From Prevotella sp. (GTDB taxonomy: Bacteria > Bacteroidota > Bacteroidia > Bacteroidales > Bacteroidaceae): a DNA stretch of 64,000 bases. Below the pieces are notes generated by a model that was not told the DNA's origin, made no database searches, and saw only the letters and a program-made list of their open reading frames with translations. The translations under genes were made by a program, and so were the position numbers. The stretch lies in NCBI GenBank assembly GCA_017934525.1, contig JAGBJJ010000036.1, forward strand, positions 1-64,000, read 5' to 3'. Within the stretch, counting starts at the first letter, position 1. Each line of letters opens with the position of its first letter. This document shows, in pieces, positions 48,086 to 55,962 of the stretch.

Positions 48086-49054
48086 TTACTGCTGCGTCTT
48101 ACGCTTTATCTCCATTAGTTTGTCCCACTGCTTTTGCATAGCCTCCTCGCCGATGTCAATCATGCGGCGCATGGAGGCATTGCCGAAACTCGACGCCTCG
48201 TAGTCAGGCAAGGGGGGATTCACATAGACGTCGGCAGCCTTGATGTTGTCGTTGTATTTGCGTATGTCGGGACGTGACAGCACCCAGTCGGCCACACCGC
48301 CAAGCCCAATCATGCCAGCGAGGTCAACAAGCGGACTACTGCTCTTTTCGCGCGTCTTGTGTCTGGCCTGCTGCAAGTCGATGGCAATGACGATGTCGGC
48401 GCCCATATCGCGCACCACGTCGACGGGCAGATTGTTCATCATGCCGCCGTCAATCAGCGGCTGACCATTGATGACAACAGCCTTAAACAAGCCTGGAATG
48501 GCCATCGAGGCCCTGACAGCTTGAGGCACCGCACCATCTTTGAGCACCACCTCTTGGGCTGTCTTCAACTCGGCTGCCACGCAGCGGAAAGGAATCTTCA
48601 GCGTCTCAAATTCCACGCCATTGCGCAATGACAACATAGAGTCGACGGCCTGCTCTACGCTGCCGCCGCGCAGCACACCCCACGACGGGGCATCTTGGTC
48701 GTGCACAGGAAAACCGAAGATGTAGGTCACGCCGTTCACCTGCTTATAGGGTTCGCCGCTAAGATCCATGCGTCGGTCGGTAAGTAGTGAGAGCCATTCC
48801 TGCTGGCAGAACATCGAGTCGAGCTCTGTGGCTGTATAACCGGCAGCATAGAGACTGCCCACAATGGCACCGATGCTGGTACCCGCGATATAGTCTACAT
48901 GTAACCCTGCGCGTTCTATCACTTTCAGCGCACCTACTTCGGCAGCGCCTTTGGCACCGCCTCCTCCTAACACCAGCCCTATCTTCGGCCGTTGTTGTGA
49001 AAAACATGTGAGCACAAACGTCAGGCTCACCAAAGTCATGAGTAACCGCTTCAT
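48086..49054 (-). CDS. patatin-like phospholipase
   Basis: 322 residues with a signal peptide (about 1-20). Patatin motifs: the oxyanion glycine stretch GGGGAKGAAEVG, the nucleophile S60 in GTSIG, and the catalytic aspartate in LIDGGMMNNLP. This forms the Ser-Asp dyad of bacterial patatins (RssA/YchK group). It begins 2 bp after the stop of an MFS gene, so it is part of the four-gene minus-strand run S9 peptidase, MFS, MFS, patatin. The substrate is presumably an acyl lipid. Confidence 0.88.
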   Translation of the reverse strand: MKRLLMTLVSLTFVLTCFSQQRPKIGLVLGGGGAKGAAEVGALKVIERAGLHVDYIAGTSIGAIVGSLYAAGYTATELDSMFCQQEWLSLLTDRRMDLSGEPYKQVNGVTYIFGFPVHDQDAPSWGVLRGGSVEQAVDSMLSLRNGVEFETLKIPFRCVAAELKTAQEVVLKDGAVPQAVRASMAIPGLFKAVVINGQPLIDGGMMNNLPVDVVRDMGADIVIAIDLQQARHKTREKSSSPLVDLAGMIGLGGVADWVLSRPDIRKYNDNIKAADVYVNPPLPDYEASSFGNASMRRMIDIGEEAMQKQWDKLMEIKRKTQQ

Positions 49055-49056
49055 TT

Positions 49057-50394
49057 TCAGTGTTGTTTTTTGATGTTTGGCAGCTGCAGTCCATAGCCCA
49101 TGCGCCGATCAGCCATTAGCAGCGCCACGGCCACGGCTACACCGGCCGATGCCGTGACAGCAAAGATGAGCATGCCCGAAGTGTATGACGGGTCGTGCTC
49201 ATTGGCGCGCCCCACCATCATCGGAATGATGGCTCGGCCAAAGTTTTGTATGAAGAATATCATTGAATAGGCCGTGCCGAGGCACTTCAAAGGTATAATC
49301 TTAGGCACACAAGGCCACAGTGCCGCGGGCGTAAGAGAATAGCCTATGGCCAGAATGACCATGAGCGACAGCGCGAAGAGACTGCTGTGTGCAGGTAGCG
49401 AGAAGCCGAAGTGAACGAAGGCCAGCATGGCCGTGCCGGTGATGACGAGCGTGACACCATGACCGCGCCGGTCGTAGAACGAACCGAAGAGCGGTGTGAG
49501 CAGCATGGTGCCGAAAGGTGCTATCGACGTGAAGAAACCGGCAAGGTCGGCATCAACGCCATACTTCACCACTAGCAGTTTCGTTGCAAACTTCAGAAAC
49601 GGCGATACGGCCGAATAGAACAATACCACAAAGAGGGTGATGAGCCAGAAGCCTGGGTTGCGCACGATGAACCCAATGTCGCGCAGTCTGAATTCGTCGG
49701 CGGCTGACGAAGTCTGTCCGGCAGCCGTTGAACCGTCTAAGCGGCGATCCATCACGCAGAACACAAGAAATGCCAGCAGGCCGATGATGAGAAATGCCAG
49801 CGATACCAGCAAGGGCGTGGACAGCGTGTAGTGACGCGCCACAGGGGCACTCAGGCTCAAGGCCGCCGCGGTGCCCAGGCGAGCCATCGCCAGCTGCAGC
49901 CCCATGGCCAATGCCAACTCATGGCCGGTGAACCATCGCACCATGGCTTTCGACACGGTGATGCCCGTCATCTCGTAGCCGACGCCGAAGACGGCAAAGC
50001 CGAGCGACATGACAACCACCGACATAGGCAGCTGTGTGCCGAAGAAGCAGGTATGCGCATTGCCGAAATCGGTGGTGAGTCCGTAGAGCTTGATAAGCAC
50101 ACCGGCCACCATCAGCGAGCAGGCCAGCGTACCGGTGAAGCGCACACCCATCTTGTCGAGTATAAGTCCCGAAAAGAAGAGCATGAGCAGGAAGACATTG
50201 ATGAAGCTGCCTGCACCAGAGAAAAAGCCGTAGTGCGAGGGCGACCAGCCAAGGCCGCCTTCTGCCACCGGCGCCTCGAGCAGCGTCTCAAGCGGCGACA
50301 TCACGTCATTAACAAAATAGCCCATCATCATGGCCGTAGCCACGATGATGAGCACAGTCCATCTCGCCACTGGCGAGTCGTTGAGTCGTTTCAT
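49057..50394 (-). CDS. MFS carrier, MFSD1-like, shorter paralogue
   Basis: 445 residues, 12 predicted membrane helices. KMGVRFTGTLACSLMVAG between helices 2 and 3 is the MFS loop, and MTGITVSKAMVRWFTGHELALAMG and YSLTPAALWPCVPKI...GTAYSMIFFIQNFG mark the group. The last pattern recalls eukaryotic MFSD1, a dipeptide carrier; I recall this from family knowledge and could not check it. Its ATG overlaps the stop of the longer paralogue (TAATG). An S9 peptidase is encoded upstream, so di- or tripeptide uptake is a reasonable guess. Confidence 0.75.
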   Translation of the reverse strand: MKRLNDSPVARWTVLIIVATAMMMGYFVNDVMSPLETLLEAPVAEGGLGWSPSHYGFFSGAGSFINVFLLMLFFSGLILDKMGVRFTGTLACSLMVAGVLIKLYGLTTDFGNAHTCFFGTQLPMSVVVMSLGFAVFGVGYEMTGITVSKAMVRWFTGHELALAMGLQLAMARLGTAAALSLSAPVARHYTLSTPLLVSLAFLIIGLLAFLVFCVMDRRLDGSTAAGQTSSAADEFRLRDIGFIVRNPGFWLITLFVVLFYSAVSPFLKFATKLLVVKYGVDADLAGFFTSIAPFGTMLLTPLFGSFYDRRGHGVTLVITGTAMLAFVHFGFSLPAHSSLFALSLMVILAIGYSLTPAALWPCVPKIIPLKCLGTAYSMIFFIQNFGRAIIPMMVGRANEHDPSYTSGMLIFAVTASAGVAVAVALLMADRRMGYGLQLPNIKKQH

Positions 50395-52016
50395 TACTCC
50401 TTGATGTTCGGCTCTTCAAGTCCAAGACCCTTTTTCTTGTCGACGATCTTCAGGATAAGGCCGAGGACAAGGGCGGCGACGCCAAGCGAAGCCAACATCA
50501 CCAGCGGTGCGGTGTAATCGAGCTGTGTTGCGTCTGTCACACCCTTGTTGGTTGAGTCGAGCACTTTACCAATGAGCAGGGGGAACAGCCACAGACCAAT
50601 GTTCTGAATCCAGAATATCAGGGCGTAGGCCGAACCGATAATCTTGGCATCGACCAGCTTGGGCACTGAGGGCCACAGCGATGCAGGCACCAGCGAGAAC
50701 GAGGCACCGAGCACAAGAATGGTAAGGTAGGCAATGATGATGCCGCCCACGGCATTGCCCTTGAAGGCAGGAAGGATGAAGGCAAACGTCAGGTGGCAGG
50801 CAATGAGAAGCAGCGAGCCCAGCACAAGCATGGTGGCTGCCTTGCCTTTATGGTCGACGTAGCTGCCCAGAATAGGTGTGATACCCACTGCCAGCAGGGG
50901 GAATACGGCAAAGACGGTCTCAGCCGACTGGCGCATGTAGCCCATATAGCAGAACACGACGAGTGCCACGATGGCCAGCAGAAGCATACCGCTCTTGGCG
51001 CCCTTCGATTTCATAAAGTTGCTGGCGAAGGCCGCTGCGGCCACCACGAGCATGATGAGATACTGCACGATGGTCACTTTGGGGCTTGCCCAGAATGAGT
51101 TAGGATCGAGTTCATTGAAAGTAAGATTGCACTGCAGCATGTTGACGGCATACTTCTGGAAGGGGAAGATGGCACTATAATAGAGTACGCAGAGCAGAGC
51201 CACAAGCCAGAAACCGGAGCTGCTCAGAATCTGACCCAAGTCGCTGATCTTGAAGGGATCGTCTTTCTCCTCGGCCTCACCAGTCTGTGAGTCGAGCTTC
51301 TTGTCCATGAAGAAATAAGTGACAAACATGATAAGAGCGATGCACAGCAGCACCACGCCGAAAGCCACCGAACGTGATACACTCACGTCGTCGCCCAGCT
51401 TGGCGAAGAAAGGCGAGAAAATCATGCACGTGGCTACTCCCAGACGGGCAAGAGCCATCTCAGAACCCATGGCCAAGGCCATCTCGCGACCCTTAAACCA
51501 CTTCACAATACCGCGTGAGACGGTGATGCCAGCCATCTCGCAACCGCAACCGAAAATCATGAAACCGCACGCAGCCAGCTTGGCTGAGGCAGGCATGCCC
51601 TCATAGAAGGGGCTGACGCCCAGTTCATCGAAGCCGGGAATGTAGTTGAGGTTGTTTGTAAACCAGGTTTCAAGTCCGCTGCCTATGAAAGCTTCGCTCA
51701 CGGCATACCACTTGATGAGTGCGCCGACAAGCATTACCACGCCTGAGAGCACAGCTGTGAAGCGTACGCCCATCTTGTCGAGGATGATACCGGCAAAGAT
51801 GAGGAAGAACACGAACACATTGAGGAACACCTCGGCTCCCTGCATGGTACCGAAAGCCAGTGAGTCCCATCCGCGTTCTGACTGCATCAGGTCCTTGATG
51901 GGTGAGAGGATGTCCATGAAAATGTATGAACAAAACATGGCGAGAGCCAGCAACAGCAGTGCTGTCCATCTCATTGCTGCAGAATCGCGCAGCGTCTTTT
52001 GAATTGCTTGTGTCAT
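50394..52016 (-). CDS. MFS carrier, MFSD1-like, with extra helix pair
   Basis: 540 residues from the ATG at 52016. It parallels the shorter neighbour along its length (KMGVRFTAVLSGVVMLVG, MAGITVSRGIVKWFKGREMALAMG, FSLVPASLWPSVPKL...GSAYALIFWIQNIG). Between PFQKYAVNML and TPILGS it has about 60 more residues than the paralogue, with two hydrophobic stretches (VTIVQYLIMLVVAAAAFA and GMLLLAIVALVVFCYMGYM), so 14 helices are predicted. A smaller insertion of about 20 residues lies between helices 3 and 4. Probably peptide uptake, from its proximity to an S9 peptidase. Confidence 0.75.
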   Translation of the reverse strand: MTQAIQKTLRDSAAMRWTALLLLALAMFCSYIFMDILSPIKDLMQSERGWDSLAFGTMQGAEVFLNVFVFFLIFAGIILDKMGVRFTAVLSGVVMLVGALIKWYAVSEAFIGSGLETWFTNNLNYIPGFDELGVSPFYEGMPASAKLAACGFMIFGCGCEMAGITVSRGIVKWFKGREMALAMGSEMALARLGVATCMIFSPFFAKLGDDVSVSRSVAFGVVLLCIALIMFVTYFFMDKKLDSQTGEAEEKDDPFKISDLGQILSSSGFWLVALLCVLYYSAIFPFQKYAVNMLQCNLTFNELDPNSFWASPKVTIVQYLIMLVVAAAAFASNFMKSKGAKSGMLLLAIVALVVFCYMGYMRQSAETVFAVFPLLAVGITPILGSYVDHKGKAATMLVLGSLLLIACHLTFAFILPAFKGNAVGGIIIAYLTILVLGASFSLVPASLWPSVPKLVDAKIIGSAYALIFWIQNIGLWLFPLLIGKVLDSTNKGVTDATQLDYTAPLVMLASLGVAALVLGLILKIVDKKKGLGLEEPNIKE

Positions 52017-52055
52017 AAAATACTTTATTTTTTGTTTTCTTTTATTCAGGATTGA

Positions 52056-52106
52056 GAGGTGTCGGCCACCCCGTAATATGATTATACCCGGCGAAACCGA
52101 CACCTC
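52056..52106 (-). other. intercistronic stem-loop
   Basis: A 10-bp perfect inverted repeat, GAGGTGTCGG (52056-52065) with CCGACACCTC (52097-52106), spans a 31-nt loop between the S9 peptidase stop and the MFS start on the minus strand. There is no T-tract directly after it. It may limit read-through or protect the peptidase mRNA 3' end. Confidence 0.5.
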
Positions 52107-52128
52107 GTGATGTCTTTATGTTAAATTC

Positions 52129-54315
52129 TTATTTCTTCAGCCAGCGCTCGAGCCATGCAAAGTAGGTGCGCTGCCAGAGAATACCGTTTTGGGGCTTCAG
52201 CACCCAGTGGTTCTCGTCGGGGAAGATGAGCAACTGAGCTTCGATGCCCTTCATGCGGGCGGCATTGAAGGCCGACATGCCCTGCGTGGCGTTGATGCGG
52301 TAGTCCTTCTCGCCGTGGATGCACAGGATGGGAGTGTCCCATTTGCCCACATAGCGGTGGGGAGAATTCATATAGGTCTTGCTGGCATTGGCCGTGCGAT
52401 CCACATTCCAGTAGGCGTCGTCGTACTCCCAGTTGCTGAACCAGTTCTCCTCGGTCTCTGTGTACATAGCCTCCAGGTTGAAGGCGCCGTCGTGGGCAAT
52501 GAAGCACTTGAAGCGCTTGTCGTGGTGGCCTGCAAGGTAGTAGACGGAGAAACCGCCGAACGAAGCACCCACGGCACCCAGACGGTCTTTGTCTACATAA
52601 GGCAGGTTGGCGGCAGCATCGTCGATAGCTACCAGATAGTCGCTCATGCACTGGCCTGTCCAGTCGCCCGAAATCTCTTCAAGCCACTCCTGTCCGAAGC
52701 CGGGCAGACCATGACGGTTGGGGGCTATGATGACATATCCCTGCGAGGCCATGATGAAGAAGTTCCAGCGGTAGCTCCAGAACTGCGAGACGGGACTTTG
52801 CGGACCGCCCTCGCAGAAGAGCAGGGTGGGGTATTTCTTCGTCTCGTCGAAGTTGGGCGGCAATATGATCCAGTAGAGCATCTCACCGCCGTCGGTCGTC
52901 TTCACCCAGCGCTGGTCTACTGTAGGCTTGGCCAGCTTGTCGAGAATTTCCTTGTTCACCTCGGTTATCTGCTTCACTTCGGCTGCGTTCATCTTCTCAT
53001 CCTCTTTGCTGGTGTTAGGCGTGACGACATAGAGGTCGGCAGGAGCCACGTAGCTGTGGCGCTCCATCAGCAACTGTTTGCCGTTGTTCATCATCTGAAG
53101 CGAACCGAAGTCGGCCCACTCGTTGGTCAGCTGCTTCACCTGCATGTCTTTTGTCACAGCATAGAGATTCTCCGTGGCATGCCATACGCCGATGAAGTAG
53201 ATGAGAGCTTCGTTGTCGTCGCTCCAGCAGAAGTCATCGACGTTGGAGTCGAAACTCTCGGTGAGGTATTGCTTCTCGCCCGTTTCCAGGTTGTAGCAGC
53301 AGAGGCGCAGGCGGTCGGCTTCATAGCCGTCACGTGCCATCGATGTCCATGCCACATACTTGCCGTCGGGCGAGAATTTTGGATTCTGGTCGTAGCCTGG
53401 GTTGTTTTTCAGGTTTTCTTCCGAGTTGACGCTCTGATACTTCAGCGTTTTCGTGGCATTCACCTCTGGTGCCACATAGTCGGCAGGCTTGCAGAGGTTC
53501 TTGGTTTCGCCCGTACCTATTGTATAAAGATAGATGTCGGAGTCGGTTGAGATAGAGTATGCCTTTCCTGTCTTCTTTCTGCAGGTGTAGGCAATCTGCT
53601 CGCCGTCGGCACTGAAGTCAAGCTGCTCGATACCGCCAAAAGGCTCCATCGGGCACTCGTAGGGCTCGCCCTCGAGAATGTCGGTGCCCTCACCAATCTT
53701 CGAGCCGTCGAAGTCGGCCACGAAGGGGTGCATAATTGACTCTACGTAGTGGTCCCAGTGGCGATACATCAGATCGTTGACTACACGGCCGGTAGTGAGC
53801 GGCAGGTCTTCAGGCTTAGCGTCGATGATGTCGTGGAACGGCAGTGATTTCAGCAGGATGACCCTCTTGCCGTCAGGCGAGAACTTGAAGCCTTCCACGC
53901 TGCCTTCTGTGTCAGAAAGCTGGCGGCGTGAACCGCCGTTGGCGTCCATCTTCCACACTTCGCCCTCGCGCACGAAAGCAATGGTCTCGCCGTCAAGCCA
54001 GGCAGGGTCTGTCTCGCTCGCTGCGTCAGCAGTGAGCTGCTTCTGGTCGCTGCCGTCGACATTCATTACCCACAGCACCTGGTGGCTCTTGTTGTGCTCT
54101 ACACTGTAGTAGCCCATCTGATAGACCACCTTGCTGCCGTCGGGCGATGCAGCATAGCCGGCAATGCGGCTCATGGCCCACAAAGCCTCGGGCGTCATCT
54201 GATCACCAGTCAGCTCTACGGTCTGTCTTTCAATGTTCACTTGCGTTTCCTTTTCGGTTGTGCCGCAGGCGGCCAGCATGGTGGCTGCTACAGCAAAGGT
54301 TAATGCTCTGTTCAT
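52129..54315 (-). CDS. S9-family prolyl oligopeptidase-type lipoprotein (DPP5-like)
   Basis: 728 residues with lipoprotein signal (ATMLAACG). An N-terminal beta-propeller (about 40-430) carries repeated PDGK-type turns (FSPDGKRVILL, FSPDGKYVAWT). The C-terminal hydrolase domain has S585 in GASFGGF, an aspartate in CIHGEKDYRIN and a histidine in DENHWVL. The order matches acylaminoacyl-peptidase/DPP5-type S9C enzymes, which release dipeptides with hydrophobic second residues. It is first in a run with two MFS carriers. Dipeptides made in the periplasm could be taken up by them. Confidence 0.88.
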   Translation of the reverse strand: MNRALTFAVAATMLAACGTTEKETQVNIERQTVELTGDQMTPEALWAMSRIAGYAASPDGSKVVYQMGYYSVEHNKSHQVLWVMNVDGSDQKQLTADAASETDPAWLDGETIAFVREGEVWKMDANGGSRRQLSDTEGSVEGFKFSPDGKRVILLKSLPFHDIIDAKPEDLPLTTGRVVNDLMYRHWDHYVESIMHPFVADFDGSKIGEGTDILEGEPYECPMEPFGGIEQLDFSADGEQIAYTCRKKTGKAYSISTDSDIYLYTIGTGETKNLCKPADYVAPEVNATKTLKYQSVNSEENLKNNPGYDQNPKFSPDGKYVAWTSMARDGYEADRLRLCCYNLETGEKQYLTESFDSNVDDFCWSDDNEALIYFIGVWHATENLYAVTKDMQVKQLTNEWADFGSLQMMNNGKQLLMERHSYVAPADLYVVTPNTSKEDEKMNAAEVKQITEVNKEILDKLAKPTVDQRWVKTTDGGEMLYWIILPPNFDETKKYPTLLFCEGGPQSPVSQFWSYRWNFFIMASQGYVIIAPNRHGLPGFGQEWLEEISGDWTGQCMSDYLVAIDDAAANLPYVDKDRLGAVGASFGGFSVYYLAGHHDKRFKCFIAHDGAFNLEAMYTETEENWFSNWEYDDAYWNVDRTANASKTYMNSPHRYVGKWDTPILCIHGEKDYRINATQGMSAFNAARMKGIEAQLLIFPDENHWVLKPQNGILWQRTYFAWLERWLKK

Positions 54316-54351
54316 TTGTTAGATAGGTTATGTTTTTTACATACTTGCGTG

Positions 54352-54359
54352 CAAAGGTA
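54352..54359 (-). promoter_or_regulatory. -7 element of the S9 peptidase operon
   Basis: TACCTTTG on the minus strand, about 37 bp upstream of the ATG at 54315. The -33 region has no good TTTG at normal distance (the sequence is A/T-only there). Confidence 0.45.
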
Positions 54360-54454
54360 CTAATAAAAATAGAAAAATAAGAGGATAAAAGAAGAAAAAA
54401 ATGAAAAAATCGAAAAAGGAGGATAAAAACAGCGCCTATTGTCTGAAAATGTAG

Positions 54455-54462
54455 TAACTTTG
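54455..54462 (+). promoter_or_regulatory. -7 element of the short GH25 gene
   Basis: TAACTTTG, 22 bp before the ATG at 54484. No convincing -33 element at 19-20 nt. Confidence 0.45.
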
Positions 54463-54483
54463 TAGCCGCAAAAAAATGAATGA

Positions 54484-55182
54484 ATGAAAAAGATTGTCAT
54501 TACGTTACTTTATGTTCTTGCAGCACCCCTTGCGGTGCTGGCTCAAAATAACCCGTATCTGAATTGTGAAGACACCTGTGCGCATGTGCATGGCATCGAC
54601 TTGAGCCACTATCAGGGCAACGTGTTTTGGGAGACTATTGGCAACAATACCAATATGGCCTATGTTTATCTGAAGGCTACGGAAGGTGGCGACCGCATTG
54701 ACGACCGCTATGAGCGGAATATCGACATGGCCCACCGCTATGGGCTGAAGGTGGGGTCATATCATTTTTTTCGCCCCAAGACTGACCTGATGCTTCAGCT
54801 GCAGAATTTCAAGACACAATGTCTGCCAGGCGAGCAAGACCTCATCCCGATGCTCGACGTGGAGACCACGGGTGGTTTGACCGCAGAGGCTTTCTGCGAC
54901 TCTCTCTATAAGTTTCTCGATTTGCTGGAAACCGCTTATCACCAGAAGCCGCTGGTGTACACCTTCCGGAACTTCTACAACAAATATCTGACGGGGAAGA
55001 TAGACAGCTATCCGCTCATGATTGCCATGTATGCTGACGAGAAACCTGTGCTCAACGACGGTCGCGACTACATTTTGTGGCAGTATACCGCCAAGGGGCG
55101 CATCGTGGGCATCAGCGGCCACGTGGATAAAAGCAAGCTCATGGGCAAGCACACGCTGCGGGAGCTTCGCTTCAAGCGCTGA
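54484..55182 (+). CDS. GH25 lysozyme
   Basis: Exported muramidase of 232 residues. Signal peptide MKKIVITLLYVLAAPLAVLAQ. The GH25 barrel begins VHGIDLSHYQGNV, with YVYLKATEGG, VGSYHFFRP, and the acidic pair in IPMLDVETTGG. It ends DYILWQYTAKGRIVGISGHVDKSKL. It lacks the MORN-like N-terminal region of the other GH25 protein in the window. It converges on the thioesterase gene with a 21-bp gap. Role: peptidoglycan remodelling, or possibly attack on other bacteria. Confidence 0.9.
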   Translation: MKKIVITLLYVLAAPLAVLAQNNPYLNCEDTCAHVHGIDLSHYQGNVFWETIGNNTNMAYVYLKATEGGDRIDDRYERNIDMAHRYGLKVGSYHFFRPKTDLMLQLQNFKTQCLPGEQDLIPMLDVETTGGLTAEAFCDSLYKFLDLLETAYHQKPLVYTFRNFYNKYLTGKIDSYPLMIAMYADEKPVLNDGRDYILWQYTAKGRIVGISGHVDKSKLMGKHTLRELRFKR

Positions 55183-55203
55183 CGCCGCCGCTGCGGGGTG
55201 CTA

Positions 55204-55956
55204 TCACACGAAGATGACTTTGCTGCGACACACTTCCACGTCGCCCGTCTTGCAGATTCTCACACACCATTCGCCGGCACCTGTCTGTTCGCGGAAGAAC
55301 GATAGCGTGTCGCCTGCGTGGCTCTCAGCTACATAGGCTATCTCAAAGCGTTTCACCTGATGGTCGCGATACCACTCGGCCGGCCAAAGGTCAAGCACAT
55401 GCTCAATGTACTTCACAGAGTTTACATGGCCGTTGATATCAACGTCGCTGTAGCTGGTCTCTATGGTACGGCAGAGCTTGGCATCGCCTGACATCTTCAC
55501 GCGCCCGGCCTTCTCTATCGGGCAATCCTTGTCGCTGACAATCCAGTCGTTGATGGCACCGTCGTTCACGGAGAATATGTCGGAAGGCTGGCGTGTTTCG
55601 GTATCAATCATGGCCCATACCGACTTGCCGTATCCGTAGACTTTCTCGCCGGTAGTGCTATGTCCCACAATGCGGAAGTTGCGGTTTGTAAAGTAGCGCA
55701 TAGCACTTTCCACCCAAGTCTCTACCCTGAAGTGGTCGTACTGTGTGAGCATCTCGCTCATTTCAATGACGAGGCGCGACAGCACCCATGACCGTTTGAT
55801 AAGCATCAGCTGTCGCATACCGAAATCTCTGTCGGTAGAGTGGAAATCGGCAGCGTTCAGCAGATGATTCCCCAAATGGCCCAGGAACAGGTGCCCGGTA
55901 AGGTCGCAATGGAAGGGTTCGGCCAGAAAGTTATATCGTCCTATTTTATCGTTCAT
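55204..55956 (-). CDS. acyl-ACP thioesterase
   Basis: 250 residues with two tandem hot-dog folds, as in plant FatA/FatB and bacterial acyl-ACP thioesterases. It contains HLGNHLLNAADFHSTDRDFG, LSRLVIEMSEMLTQYDHFRVETWVES and YGKSVWAMIDTETRQPSDI. The second hot-dog carries the active-site segment SYSDVDINGHVNSVKYIEHVLDLWP, with the asparagine and histidine of the catalytic set. It releases fatty acids from ACP. It starts 6 bp after the PBP gene on the same strand. Confidence 0.9.
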   Translation of the reverse strand: MNDKIGRYNFLAEPFHCDLTGHLFLGHLGNHLLNAADFHSTDRDFGMRQLMLIKRSWVLSRLVIEMSEMLTQYDHFRVETWVESAMRYFTNRNFRIVGHSTTGEKVYGYGKSVWAMIDTETRQPSDIFSVNDGAINDWIVSDKDCPIEKAGRVKMSGDAKLCRTIETSYSDVDINGHVNSVKYIEHVLDLWPAEWYRDHQVKRFEIAYVAESHAGDTLSFFREQTGAGEWCVRICKTGDVEVCRSKVIFV

Positions 55957-55962
55957 GTCGCT

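Noticed and set aside
49057..52016. Oxalate/formate antiporter identity for the MFS pair
   Set aside because: Superficial MFS similarity only; the LWPxV...AY...IQN pattern and the S9 peptidase neighbour fit MFSD1-like carriers better.
52189..53550. 453-codon open frame antisense to the S9 peptidase
   Set aside because: The peptidase frame has all its catalytic motifs; the antisense frame has no recognisable domain and is explained by codon-bias shadowing.
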